Of a stretch of DNA of 64,000 nt, positions 26,520 to 38,032 are shown one piece after another. The notes beneath the pieces were generated by a model that was not told where the DNA came from, searched no databases, and saw only the letters and a list, made by a program, of their open reading frames with translations. Source of the DNA: Carallia brachiata. Taxonomy: Eukaryota; Streptophyta; Magnoliopsida; Malpighiales; Rhizophoraceae. Numbering within the stretch: position 1 is the first letter of the stretch; each line of letters starts with the position of its first letter. The DNA lies in NCBI GenBank assembly GCA_021464245.1, contig JADCRB010000046.1, positions 4,921,813 to 4,985,812 of the forward strand, in the 5' to 3' direction. Both the position numbers and the translations under genes were made by a program.

Positions 26520-26700
26520 CGGAGACGGCGATCCCGCCGGATAAAGAGGGGGGAACGGACGTCCGGCGAGGTTTGGGTGATCTGCTCCTGCGGAGGAGTC
26601 TGAACGCCGTTTCTTGGAGCGAGAGAACTGCGTATACGATGGCTGATTGGCTAACTCTTGCAGCTATTTCCAGAGAGAGAAATGACTTAATCCACGAAAC
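26520..26700 (-). other. Leader exon upstream of the FAR1-like exon, open frame without ATG
   Basis: GC-rich sequence ends at 26520 with a good donor (CTCCG then GTAAGC). Spliced to the acceptor before 25313, it keeps a frame open from a TGA at 26701-26703 through about 60 codons into the FAR1 reading frame. No ATG lies in that frame before MSIMD. The reading is rich in Arg and Ser (FRLLRRSRSPKPRRTSVPP), like a mitochondrial presequence. Two out-of-frame upstream ATGs near 26711-26716 open very short uORFs. The conservative reading is a 5' UTR; an organellar isoform started at a non-AUG codon is speculative. Confidence 0.55.
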
Positions 26701-29089
26701 TCACGCGCTTCTGCATGCATTCTTCTAGGCGCGTAGTGTTTCGGGTTCTGCGTACTTCGGAGTTTCTTCGACGGAAGCAATTAGTGCGGTTCAACAAACA
26801 GGCCTTTGTCATTCCTTGCGACATTTTTTTTTTTTCTAGAAAATTAAATAATCGCCGATAAGAAACTCTAACAATCGAGAGTTTAAATATTTATTTTAGA
26901 CCTGAATTTCAAGAAGTTTATACAATTCACTGTACATGTTTGCTACTTCTTCTGATCAATTAGGTTAAATTCCAGTTGCTCCTGTTTTTAGCAAATTCAC
27001 ACAATATATAACTAATTACGTTTTTGTTAATTTATTATAAAATACTATCATACTTGTTGTAAATTATATTATTTTTTATTACAAAATTATGAATCTTTTG
27101 GCAAAAAACGTGGAAATTTTTTAAAAAAATTTCTACCTCGTGAGTCTCTCACATGACCCCATAGCTCCCTTCCTTTCCAAAATCTCTATGTCCACTAAAC
27201 TTTTCCAATAAATATGGCACATCAATGCAACATATCAAACCACATGTACAAAAATTGGCTCACCACGCACAACATAACAAAACAGTGTTGGTACATCCAG
27301 CAATCAGCATTGCTATTTGGAATTGCCGACTTAAAAAAGTACGGCATGCATGTGCTAAAACGAGTCTACGATTCCCTTGGACATAGATGTAGTTTTTTCA
27401 AGTTGAAGCAACTCCCACATCTATTCTACATATCAACAGATCTGAATGAGTTCCAATGATACACAAACTACTAGAAATAATCCCCTTGTTGCACAGCAAC
27501 ACCGTAGGAAGCAAGTTATGGCATACTTCTCTTGATGAATCAATCCCCGCACCGAGGGGCTGATGTCAAAACATTTTTCAGTGAGACAAATTTGATACAC
27601 ATAAAAAAAAAAATAGTCATTACATGGACCTATGAGGACAAAAAAAACTATCAAGGAGAAAAATAATATTTCAGCGGGGACAACAACAAAAGTTAACTAT
27701 ATCATGTATTTTTCTTTTTTTTTTCAGGGACAGTTGCCCACCAACTATGTACATAGCTCCACCCCTGACTACACCGGTAAAGTTAACAAAACTAAGCATT
27801 ATAAAAGCAGAACCACAACAAGGAATGAAAAATGAGACCCGACAACTCCATTTGGCATGCAGAAACAACCATTGTGTAAGGGCACACAAAGGACTCTCGT
27901 ATCGAGCAAACTCCATTTCTCATGCCCTCACTCTGGAACTGGCACAAGCGCACAAGTCCATTCTGGCTGCCAACCATTGCAGTTAATCACCATAATGTTT
28001 TTATGCCAACCATATGTTAATCACCATAATGTTATTTCCACTCAAGTACTAGAAATAGGCCGTTCAAAAGAAAAATAAAAAGTACTAGGAATAGACCCAT
28101 TAATTTTGGCAGAGTAACTCGAGAATACGAACATAAAACGTTTTGGAGTGCTAAAGAATAAATTTCTTAGCTCATAAGGTCACTAATACAGAGAAATCAA
28201 GCATTCAGATTTTTAATTGGCTCCAGATAATATCAAACGAAAGAAGTATTCGTAGACTGAACAAATTTACAAGCTACATTTCACTTTCTACCCAACATGT
28301 TTTCTTTAAGAGACGCAAAAATGACAATACATAACAAAGAATTCGATGCATTTAAGACTGCGCTGAGGCTCTAAATTGCAAATTGATAGCCGTATCATTG
28401 TTGGGTCAATGTGGCTGGTAGGGTCAACGTGATTTACTTGACTACAATTGCAGCCAATTATGGCAATCCAGCAAAAAGAGATGCAGTAATAAATAATAAT
28501 GATTACTGCAAAATTATTACCGGAATATGGAGGTCCATTGACGTTGTAAACGCAGATTAAATCCATGAACTGCAAGATTCCAAGTTCATATTACAGCCAA
28601 TTACGGCAGATCCAGCATACAAATGCGGTCTCAACAATTGCTGTTGCTACTACCGCAATATTGCAGTCTTACTGCAGTTTGAGGGAGCAATTGCAGTTGC
28701 ACGGCAGAAATTACATCTCGAACTGCAACATTTCCAGTTAAGCACAAATCAACATTTCTAATTTTGATCCCGTCGACATGATCAATTAAGTTAAGGACAA
28801 ATCAACATAGAAAAATTCATTAACAACCGAAGGTAGGAAATCTACAATCACTGCAGAAGGCTACAAAAGAGCGAATGACATGAATGTTTAGGGAGACCCA
28901 AAAAAAAAAAATCTCCAATATATTTTTTCTTTTTTTTTTAAACTGCTTCAAGGATCACATGCATTTACGGAGTAAGGTGGGAAAAAGAGAGAGAGAGGAG
29001 CTGCATCAACAGATTATTCTAAATGCTTTCATAAATTAATTATTCGAAGTACTGTCTCAAAATTACAAAGTCAAAGGGTTGACATCAAC
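26701..29089. other. Intergenic region upstream of MMSDH copy 2
   Basis: It contains the presumed promoter of the FAR1/MMSDH transcription unit and the 3' flank of the DUF593 gene. I see no supported gene. Between about 28430 and 28735 the sequence is dense in short palindromic words such as TTGCAGT, ACTGCA, CCGCAAT and GCAATTGC, described as a repeat entry. Confidence 0.6.
28430..28735. repeat. TTGCAGT/ACTGCAA word-rich element
   Basis: Many near-copies of GCAATTGCAG, TTGCAGT and their complements occur in both orientations, together with two related phrases of the type CAGCCAATTANGGCA (near 28450 and 28592). Such word-dense, self-complementary DNA is common in non-autonomous plant elements. 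No clear termini or target duplications could be set by eye. Confidence 0.35.
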
Positions 29090-30037
29090 CTAGTCATATA
29101 GCGCATAATCAACACCATCTTCCATGGTTGAATCTTCTAAACTTGCATCAAATCCTTCAAATTGATCTACTTCATCACTGGTCATATACTGCTTCAACTT
29201 TTGTTTGAACAATCTCAACTTCTCCTCCAATATACCCCTTTCATATTCATGCTTCATTATAATCCACTGCAGTGATTGAATCACTTCTCGATCATACTCT
29301 TGCTTTTTTTCCGTCAATCTACGATATTGATTGGCTTCAATCTCCATTGAACTCATTGCACTCTGAAGGCGTAAAATCATTCCCATTGCCTCATCAGCTG
29401 CTGAAGCAGCAGCCAGTCTCTCCTTCTCAAGCTCTGCAGAGGCCATTCTTGCTCTCAGCCTCTCAACCTTCACAAGTTCCTCAATGCAATTACATCGAAT
29501 TCCTCATCTTCAACACAAAATTCACTTTCAAAATCATCAGCAGGAACATCACTGTTTGGATTTGCATCCTCTTTGTTTAAAAATGGCTTGTCCTTATGAT
29601 TGGTTTGAATTATCCAACAATTTCAACGAATCACAATTGCAAAGCGTGACCTTTGAATCAAATGCCTCACCAATAACTCTTTTTGGACAAAACCCTTTTC
29701 TTGGATGGATCGATTTTGCTGTAACATCACATAAAAACTGAACCAAACCCTTACCATGCCAAGTAAATTGCAACAACCTCCGACCCAGGAAAAACAACAG
29801 ACACAGACCTAACACGTTGAAAAGAGGCGACAAAAATCCCAACACCAAAAACCCACTTCTGAAATCACTACCTTGAGTGATATACTTCAAGCAAGAGGAA
29901 CAACCCATCAGAAACAATCCCAAAAGAACCCGCAAAATCCTGTTGTACAACTGAAGAACAGAGACAAAGCGAACATAAACGGCCCAGAATCCACATGTGA
30001 GTGAAATGCTAATGTTTTTAAGAAACAGATTATACAT
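29090..30037 (-). pseudogene. GTD-binding (DUF593) membrane protein, two single-base frame breaks
   Basis: The C-terminal frame (29473-29090) is a clear GTD-binding coiled coil: KVERLRARMASAELEKERL, then AAASAADEAMGMILRLQ and YRRLTEKKQEYDREV. This domain of the zein-binding/myosin XI receptor family binds the globular tail of myosin XI on vesicles. The N-terminal frame (30037-29594) has two or three hydrophobic segments, the clearest being LVLGFLSPLFNVLGLCLLFF, fitting the membrane anchor of the family. The true start may be the ATG at 29908. Between them an acidic linker (ANPNSDVPADDF, then CVEDEEFDVIALRNL) lies in another frame. The frames switch by one extra base near 29600-29640 and one missing base near 29473, where TTGTGAAG replaces the expected TTGGTGAAG. 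The two breaks compensate. The conserved domain and linker suggest a recent break or a sequence error, not an old pseudogene. Confidence 0.75.
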
Positions 30038-33000
30038 AATAAACAGTTACAGCGGGTTTGATTGTGTCTTTGAGTGAAATCTGTGGGTATGAGAGAGAGA
30101 GAGAGAGGTTCGGTGTGATACGGGCAGATGGAAAGCGAGTACTGTAGGTGGGCATGTGTTGGAAAGCGAGGAATAGGGCGGTTAAAACGGGTTTTTTTTT
30201 TTTCACTGTTATGTGACCAGGAATTCATGATTAGGTAGTATTTATATTATAATTAGTGATATATTGATATATTTTGTATAATAATATTAAAAAATATACA
30301 TAAAAAATAATTTTATTTTTTTATTATATATTTTTAATATTGTAATTACATAAAATACAGTAATTATTATGATAAAAATACTATTTAACCACACGTTTAT
30401 GTGGCCATATAAGATTTTTTTTTTTTTTTTTTACTATGTAATTTTTATGCTTACGTGGGAACATTAAGATAAGGCCTTGCGAGTTTGTGCAAGTCTCTTC
30501 TTTGGCTTCTTTCTTTCCCCATTTTACCCTTCATTTTTCTTTTCAAGTGGGTTTTTTTGGTTAACCAAAATTTTCGTTAAAAGTATTGTATTAAATCAAA
30601 CATACATGCAAGGAAAACAACAATTTTATGTTAAGAAAGATTTGCTTATTTCAATTTTTTGCTATATATACCTTACATGTTGTTTAGGCTCCTGCTATCC
30701 TTCATATATGTATATTAAGAAAAATGACACATGGACAGTGCAAGGATAGATGAGATGTGAACATAATTAACTATTACATATATTATTGAGAAATTTATAC
30801 ATTAATTTTAATTATAAGTTTTATAAATTTTTATATATTTTTTATTTTATAATTTATGACGTGTAAAACTGTTAGATTTATATATAACAAATTTATAAAA
30901 AAAATTGTGTACAAAAGACAATTCTGTCTCTCTTTCTCTCTCACCTTGTCCATTTAGTTAAATCGTATAAATTAATTTAGAAGGAGAGAAAGAAGTTAGG
31001 AAAAATATTTTTTCCTCTCTTTGTTCTAATTTGGAAATAAGGTGACAATATTCGATATTTCAATTGAAATGGCAACTTTAACATATTTCCCAAACTGCTC
31101 CCCGACGTGAACGTTACCATAACCAGGAAAGGTACCTTCCACATCTCGATTACTCTCTGGAACTTCATTGAAAAGTTTCGTATTATTTAAACTATAAATC
31201 TTTTCCAAAAGAGTTTTACTATTATAAATTAATTTTAAATAATAATAAAATAATTAACAATTTATACAATATACCAACTACTTATTTATTATATTTTGAT
31301 TAAAATTTTAATTATATAATTAATTCATTTTATTATTTTATTATAATCTAAATAATACTAATTAGTGTTATTCTATACAAAAACTATTGAAATAAGAAGG
31401 ACGACGATGGCAAGTGGCGACAAATTCAGCGCTATATAAAGTCACGAGAAAGGGATTCTTTTTGAAGCTAAACGTCCTGGATTTTGCTGTGGCACAGACA
31501 ACAGAGCTGTCCGTTTATCAGCAGCACGAATGTCAATGACCAATTCAGATTTTCCCCAGGCATAATGTAGACCCAACTTGATCGAAAATTTGTTTACATT
31601 TTTTTCGAATTTGTAGTAAAGTTTTGTCATGATTCTTGTAAGATGTAACTCTTGTTCGTTCCAAGTAAATTTTGATCATGAGCCCGGGCCAGATTGGCCC
31701 CTGTTCCCGATAAACCGCCATTGGGAAATTTATTTAACAGAGTGCTCCATAATTTAATGAAAAAAATTTAGTAGTAATTAATAACAACCATGTGGTGAGC
31801 GTGATGTGGGATCTTAGTAAATGTGTACTAATATAACGTATTTTAATAAAAAATTTACTGAATAAAAAAATAAATTTATATATAAATTATTAAATAAATT
31901 ATGTGTCTCTTTTACATCTCTTATTATATTGTTATAAAATTAATCCTTAATTTAATTTAAATCTTACTTTAGATCTTGCAGAATAAAGTGCAAACGGTTC
32001 AGTCGTTGGCAATTGAGTTAGGTTTAGAGCGTTTAGTCACCAAACCGACCAATAAAATTATAAAACATAATCGGCAGAACTCTCCTCGTGTATGGTTTAT
32101 ACCGCAGCCCTGAATTGCAGATGGGTTCTCAGTATGTGTCTGGGCCAACCGAAACTTGGGTGGGTCTACGTTTGCAACTGACAAGGTTTTGACGTTAAAA
32201 ATATTTCATGATTTACTATGGATGTTTTTTTTTCCCTGATTTTAGTCATAATGTTTGAGTCCCCCTATATAGTAAGACAAAATTACTTAAGAATTTATCT
32301 GTAATATAATAAATAAGAAATTTTTTGTAACCACTATCATAAAATATATAACAAAAATAAGAAAAAAAAATTATTACTTTTTTATTTCACATTTTGTCAT
32401 TTTTTATTACATAAATTATAAATATTATTGCATTACGGATAATCATCGGACCACTGATGGTAGGGACATTAACATTTATACTAATGATTTACCGTTATAA
32501 AAAGAAAGCCAGGAGAAAACTTAAAATCGAATACTAATACGGTTCAGATTCTTCAGGTGGGCGGAGATCCCTCGGTTGGATGTTTACTACGGATGTTTCA
32601 CCAAGACAAATTTTTTGGTAGGAAAAAATAATCAACAAATATCCAATAATCTATCTAATTGATGTACAACAATTGGTTACTTTCCTAATTTGCAACCCAC
32701 CGAAGCGCTTCCTCTCTTGATTGTGATATACTCAAGTAGCCGTTACAGTCTCGTTTTGACCTAACAATTAGGATACATTATTTTGGATTCTCTATGTTAA
32801 TTGGAAACGACCTCTCCAGTTGAACCGTCTGAATTTATAATGCCCTTTTTTAAGCAGAGGGCTTTCATAATCATAAGTCAATCAAAATATAAAATGATTT
32901 TAGAGGGAAGAGATGAAACAAAGAAAAAGGTACTTTAAACTTGGAAATTTTTATTTTAACTCTATTTTTTAAGTGAGTGTAATTTACTTATTATTTTATA

Positions 33001-34000
33001 CCACATAATAAATAGAATTTATTTTAATAAAAAAATTAAAAATAATATCTAAATAATATTAAATTATAAATTAATTTTACTCACTAAAAAAAATTAAAAT
33101 TAACAAATTTTAAACTCACTCTGTTTCTCCGGGCCTTCAGATGCTCCATCTGTGCCATTACGTCGACTTCGATTTTGTTTAACCGATTTTAATTCATTGG
33201 TCATATTTCCAATGACCACCATCCTGTATTGTCTCCGCCTGCGCAGAGATTCGTAGTTAGATGATAGTTTCAAGCAGGCTTTAATGTGAAAGACGGTTGG
33301 ATAAAACAAGATTGCAACATCGTTGGTCCAAATTGTTCCAAACCATCCTTTGATTGAAATTATTTTATGCGGTTTACTCATGTAATGGGTTTCAACGAAA
33401 AGTTCTATTGTGCATTGAGTTTGCAGGGAACTCTTGCAGTTATAGAAGTAATCGATTCTGACCCTAGAATCAAAGCTTATATTCCGTTTGTCCCATCAAT
33501 GCTTTTCAAAGAATCTTTGGTAGCGAATCAGATGGAGACGTTTTGCTGGTTTTCCTTACAAGCTTGATTTTGTCAATTCTCACATCGGTAAAAAACTTGA
33601 GATGGAGGGCCTTTGGGGCAGAACATTGTTTTTAGGTGCCAATTATTGTATATCTATTTCAGCAACCAAAAATGGGTTGCAGGAAAAACCGCATCTTTGG
33701 TGAATCTGTTGATGGCTGGTGGGCGTATGACAAGAAAAAGGCACAAGCTCTCCTAGTTTCTTAGAGCAACTTCAATGCTGTTAGAATCCTAAGCTAAATT
33801 TAATTGATTTGTGCATTTCTACGCGTGATAAGAAACTTATTTGTCGTGGTTTTGAATTCAGTTGAGAGGTCTATAGAGTTTAAATGATATGGTTGCAAAA
33901 ATTGAGGCAAAAAATTGAGATCGAATACTGCTTCCTTCTTGTTCTTTGTCGACAACTCGACATCCATACAAACCTCTCATAAGGTGCTGAAAAGACAACA
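30038..34000. other. Intergenic region with no supported gene
   Basis: AT-rich DNA with a (GA)n run at about 30091-30108 in the leader of the DUF593 gene. Short open frames at 31442-31630 (minus) and 33367-33567 (plus) read as protein-like sequence for 40-60 residues, but I do not recognise them and see no flanking exons. The tandem receptor-kinase array begins near 34.0 kb. Confidence 0.55.
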
Positions 34001-34620
34001 AATGTAAATTCAACATCCAAAACGTGCTAAGAAACCCTGGTGGGAAACTTTTTAATGCCTGTCCACCATCAAAGATGGAATACAGAAACTTCTTGACATG
34101 CAGAAATCTAGTGATATAAAGAATTGACTTCAGGAAGTGTCCTGGAAAGTATCACTCGGAATGGTAAGTTCGATACCTTGAGTGGATCATTGGTAAAAAG
34201 AATAATTTTTTCGAACCATTCTTTAGCAAAAATTTTGCCATAGCTTTTTAGCCTTGACTGATTGGGGTATTATTAAGCGACAACTGCTAGCCTCAGGATC
34301 TGGTTGTTCATCACATTCTGTGTCACTGCCACTTCTGCTTGTCGCTCGAAAGTCCCTATTCAGAAGCTTTTGTTCCTTTCTTCATTGGAGCCTATCCATT
34401 TTCCCATCAGGCCATCGCCATCCATCCCAGCTATTCAGAGGAAATATCTATTCGTGGTCTGTTGGTTTCTTATTGTTTTTTTGTAGATATGCTTGCACCA
34501 AACGGCAGACAACATCTCTAAATTCTTCTGTCACTTTCCAATTCTTCCCTCTAATTTCCCTCGAAGCTTCCTTTGTTTTCTCCCACGTGTAGCTTTCGTC
34601 TTGTGCTAATTCAATCTAGC
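34000..34620 (+). repeat. Array unit 1: CT-rich plus-strand segment (copies in units 2 and 3)
   Basis: A segment with phrases such as CTTCTTGACATG, TTGAGTGGATCATTG and CAGGCCATCGCCATCCATC recurs near 41.0-41.55 kb and 46.45-46.97 kb in the same order and orientation. Small indels shift the open frames among the copies, so the apparent short ORFs are not conserved as protein. It looks like transcribed 5' or non-coding sequence duplicated along with each receptor kinase. Confidence 0.7.
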
Positions 34621-34830
34621 CTAAAAACCATTGGACTGAGTTTCTTGTCACAAACTAAAACAACCAAATGATTGAATAGAGAAAACAAAAGCATAAATGC
34701 CATTTTTTAATGTAAACTACGTTGGAAGCATCCATAGAGATTACAGTGATCCAATTCAATAGCTCCTTTAATTATCAAAGCTGTCATTCAAACAATTGAA
34801 ATCTGTGGGTCTTTAAATGTGCCAATTAGC

Positions 34831-35389
34831 CGTTAGAAGACAAAATCCCACGTTGGTGGGAAAAATGAGTAAAAATGAGTTTATAAGTTATAAGTTAAGA
34901 GTAAATTAGTTAGAGTGATTTAAGTCATTTTAATAAAAAATAATGAATTTATTTTAAAGAATTAAAATGAATTTAAAATAAATGTGGATTAACACTCTCT
35001 TACTCATAATGACTCACGCCACGAAAAATATAACATGGTATCAAAGTTCGAATCTATTTAAACGGTTTAAATGGGTTTAACTACCTGAAAAAAAGCCCTG
35101 AATGGATATTTCAGATGATGACCTTTTATTAAAGCCCGTAATGATTGGGTAAGTGTCAACTAGTTGTTAAAGATCCAGCTGCACTTGAGGGTGAATGTTA
35201 GAAGACAAAGTCCCACATCAGTGAGAAAAATAAGGAAAAATGAGTTTATAAGTTAAAGGTAAATTAGTTAAAGTGATTTAAATTATTTTAATAAAATAAT
35301 GAATCTATTTAATAAATTACAATAAATTTAAAATAAATATAAACTAACACTCTTCTGCCATAATAGTTCACGCCACAAAAAACATAACA
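34831..35389 (+). mobile_element. TRIM retrotransposon (559 bp), with 5-bp target duplication
   Basis: Two direct terminal repeats, 34831-35035 (205 bp) and 35196-35389 (194 bp), begin (T/C)GTTAGAAGACAAA and end in TAACA. Directly after the first repeat, TGGTATCAAAG at 35036 matches the usual primer-binding site for initiator tRNA-Met. A purine-rich tract, TTGAGGGTGAA, precedes the second repeat. The internal part is only 160 bp and codes for nothing, the definition of a terminal-repeat retrotransposon in miniature. TTAGC flanks both sides (34826-34830 and 35390-35394). Units 2 and 3 of the array have the uninterrupted site near 41.74 and 47.17 kb, which confirms the insertion. It must have been mobilised by an autonomous relative. 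Confidence 0.9.
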
Positions 35390-35453
35390 TTAGCAATGGT
35401 CTTGGCAAGAACTGATTACAGACGACTTGTATGACCTTTTTTTCTTTTTTTTT

Positions 35454-35469
35454 GGGGCCCCGGGGGGGG
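35454..35469. repeat. Homopolymer junction: T run, G4, C4, G8
   Basis: An unusual T-run/GGGG/CCCC/GGGGGGGG junction lies where the paralogous units have an ordinary T-rich stretch followed by TTGGGGG or TTGGAGG (near 41810 and 47244). Sequence here may be unreliable. Confidence 0.6.
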
Positions 35470-35968
35470 TGGAAATGGAATTTTTTTTTTTAACCTAGGA
35501 AAGGGGGAAAAAAACGCATATCTGAAAAAATATAACATTTATCAACCAGACAACATGATTAACTAGTTTAAACGAGTTTTAATTTATTTAGCCATTTTTT
35601 AAGCAAGAATCGGTACTTAAAGCTGAAGTCATTAGCTCTTAAAATTATTCAACCATGCAAGTTCTATAACATTTTGGTGCAGATGATTCTTTTGAAAAAT
35701 TCTGTCACACAAATGCCGAATCAGTGAAGAGGAGTGGAGATGTATGGAAATGCTGTTATTGACTGCTTGGCTTGAATTGACAGCATTAGAAACCCCATTA
35801 ATGGTTATGCACAGGACCCATTTGCAGCAAGATATTAACCGGTCTTATTGTTCATTTTGATGGGTTATGTGCAAAAAAAGGAACTTTTTATTTTCCACAA
35901 ATATTATTATCGTATAGCAAATTGTACAAGTAAAAATAAGGAAAAGTGGGACACTGAAAGAAATTTAT

Positions 35969-38032
35969 TCAAGCAGTATTAGAGGGTGCAGTGTTGTATT
36001 CTGAGGATTGAGTGTTTGGCCATTGCATATGGACTCTATCAGGGGCACTCGCACCTTGTAAAGAAGGTGCAGAATTTGCAAAAGCAGTGGCTCGAAGAGC
36101 TGCAATAAATTGAGGCAGAGGCATGTCTGATGGCAATGTAGGCAAAGGAGCCTTACCCTCTAGCATTTCCATGGCATTCCTGATGGAAGGGCGATCAGAA
36201 TCATTTGGATTAGCACAAGCAAGCCCAACAACAATCAACCTTCTCATCTCCTCGGCGACATAATTTTGGGCCAATCCTGGATCGGCTACGGCAAAAATAT
36301 TTCCTGTTCCATATTCTCCCCAAACCCATTCCACCAATTTCAGTTCATGATAGATACCATCTCTTTGACACCTAATAATAGCAGGTCTTCCACATGCTAT
36401 TTCTAAAGCAACTATACCAAAACTGTAAACGTCTGATTCCTTAGTAGGCTTGCTGCTTTGACCATATTCTGGAGCTATGTAGCCCTCTGTCCCTATTAAA
36501 TCTGTGGTGCGTGCCCTGGCCCCATGATCCACGGACCTAGCTTGACCAAAATCAATCAGCTTGGCATTGAAGTCCGAATCCAGCAGAACATTGCTTGATT
36601 TGATATCACGATGTAGCACAGATTGTTCACATTGTTCTTGCAGGTAAAACAGTGCAGAGGCCAAGCCCAAAGCTATGCGAAACCTCTGCTCCCATGTCAA
36701 CATGCTTGCTCGGTTGAAAAGATAGACATCGAGGCTCTTATTTGAAATAAGCTCATAAACCACGAGTACTTCGCGCTTGTGGCGGCACCAGCCAATGAGT
36801 TTAACCAAGTTCTTATGCCTCAATGTGCTAATGGTTTTCACTTCTGATACATATGATTTCAATCTGTGTTGAGACTCCAATAGAATCCTCTTAACAGCAA
36901 TCTTAGACCCGTCCTTCAAAAAGCCCAAATAGACCTTTCCAAACGCTCCACTTCCAAGAAATCTTGTAGAAGAAAAAAAATTGGTTGCAGCAGCTAGTTC
37001 TTTGTACCTGAACTTTCTTGGTCCAGTCTCCTCTTCAAATTGGTCTGTTCTTTGCCTTCTCCCCTTCAAGTGATGAATACAAATCCAAACACCTAAAGTC
37101 AATATGGCAGAACAAGCAGCGCCAATTATTAGCCAGATGAACCATGGCCAATCGGGCCAGTCCTTTGTTCCTCCAGCCTTGTGAAACTGTGAACTTAAAG
37201 ACCATGAAAGGATTGTATGAGACTCATAAGCTGCTCCGGTAGCAGCAGAGAAGCCAACAACCACCCATTCCTCCAAGTAAAGTCTGAGATCAACTTCACA
37301 GCAAAGATCTTGCTGGATTGTGACATTGTCCTTAAATCCTGTGAAGTGAACACACAGATTCTTAGAACTAGAACTATAGATAATAGTAGCGTTCATGACT
37401 CTCCCATCCATATCACTGCTGTACCATTTGACACTTTTGACGGATTTTAAGGAATTTATGTCAATGCCCACATGGTCATCCTTCAGATCGTCCCACCCCT
37501 TATTGTAGAAAGTGTCAAATTCCACAGAAACAAAAGGGTTGTCCGTTGAGTTTGTGGTTTGGTTCCAGCTAGCAAGGCCAAGATCACCACCTTGCTGCGT
37601 GTCAGGAATTCGATAATTTAAGGAAGCCATGAAAAAGGCAAGCCCGTCGCCATGCGTAACATTGTTGGCGGCAATGGAGAAAGAGAAACTGACAGTGAAG
37701 TCTGCCAGATCCCCAGTCTCGTTGTCCCAAAGATGAAGTGGTTCAATATAAGAAGCATGGCCTACGCTAACAGGCTGTGGCTTAGTGAGTTGGATGACAG
37801 AATCCAAAGGAGTGGCATCTCCTTCGTATTTTATGTCTTGATTGCTCGCGTCAAAGCCTGTGAAATTGAATGATGAAGGAGAGGCATCACAGACTATCGC
37901 TAGAAACAAGAAAACTATAAAAATCATTGGTGAGGAAGGAAGAAGAAGAAACTGCAGCTTCAACATGGAAAGAAGAGCGTAACCCCATGTGTATAAGAGC
38001 ACATTGCGCGTCCCAGACGCGTACCATGGCAC
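35969..38032 (-). CDS. L-type lectin receptor kinase A (class IX-like), intact
   Basis: Single-exon plasma-membrane receptor kinase. The frame is open for 687 codons from 38032, but the better start is Met23 at 37966, just before a strong signal peptide (MIFIVFLFLAIVCDA). Numbering from 38032: L-type lectin domain at about 55-283, with metal-site motif EFDTFYN and DDHVGIDIN; transmembrane helix at about 297-319 (WFIWLIIGAACSAILTLGV); kinase at about 354-630. The kinase has GSGAFG (360-365), Lys381 in IAVKR, Glu397, HRD 474-476, DFG 494-496 in IDFGQAR, and [11 protein letters not shown]. All catalytic residues are present, so it should be an active RD kinase. Class IX L-type receptor kinases act in oomycete resistance and cell-death signalling; the ligand is unknown here. 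Closest relatives are B and C in the same array. Confidence 0.93.
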   Translation of the reverse strand: MPWYASGTRNVLLYTWGYALLSMLKLQFLLLPSSPMIFIVFLFLAIVCDASPSSFNFTGFDASNQDIKYEGDATPLDSVIQLTKPQPVSVGHASYIEPLHLWDNETGDLADFTVSFSFSIAANNVTHGDGLAFFMASLNYRIPDTQQGGDLGLASWNQTTNSTDNPFVSVEFDTFYNKGWDDLKDDHVGIDINSLKSVKSVKWYSSDMDGRVMNATIIYSSSSKNLCVHFTGFKDNVTIQQDLCCEVDLRLYLEEWVVVGFSAATGAAYESHTILSWSLSSQFHKAGGTKDWPDWPWFIWLIIGAACSAILTLGVWICIHHLKGRRQRTDQFEEETGPRKFRYKELAAATNFFSSTRFLGSGAFGKVYLGFLKDGSKIAVKRILLESQHRLKSYVSEVKTISTLRHKNLVKLIGWCRHKREVLVVYELISNKSLDVYLFNRASMLTWEQRFRIALGLASALFYLQEQCEQSVLHRDIKSSNVLLDSDFNAKLIDFGQARSVDHGARARTTDLIGTEGYIAPEYGQSSKPTKESDVYSFGIVALEIACGRPAIIRCQRDGIYHELKLVEWVWGEYGTGNIFAVADPGLAQNYVAEEMRRLIVVGLACANPNDSDRPSIRNAMEMLEGKAPLPTLPSDMPLPQFIAALRATAFANSAPSLQGASAPDRVHMQWPNTQSSEYNTAPSNTA

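Noticed and set aside
34254..34592. Repeated plus-strand ORFs (also 41203-41574 and 46645-47009) as a conserved small-protein family
   Set aside because: The DNA is conserved by duplication, but indels change the reading frame between copies and the ORFs start and end at different places, so there is no coding conservation.
35036..35053. TGGTATCAAAGTTCGAATC as part of a tRNA gene (T-loop-like GTTCGAATC)
   Set aside because: No cloverleaf can be formed around it; its position directly after the first terminal repeat identifies it as the primer-binding site of the TRIM.
35969..38032. Long plus-strand open frames antisense to the receptor kinases (37217-37450, 37652-37873, 43420-43689, 49239-49508)
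   Set aside because: They are shadows of the minus-strand lectin-kinase frames and have no domain, start context or neighbours of their own.
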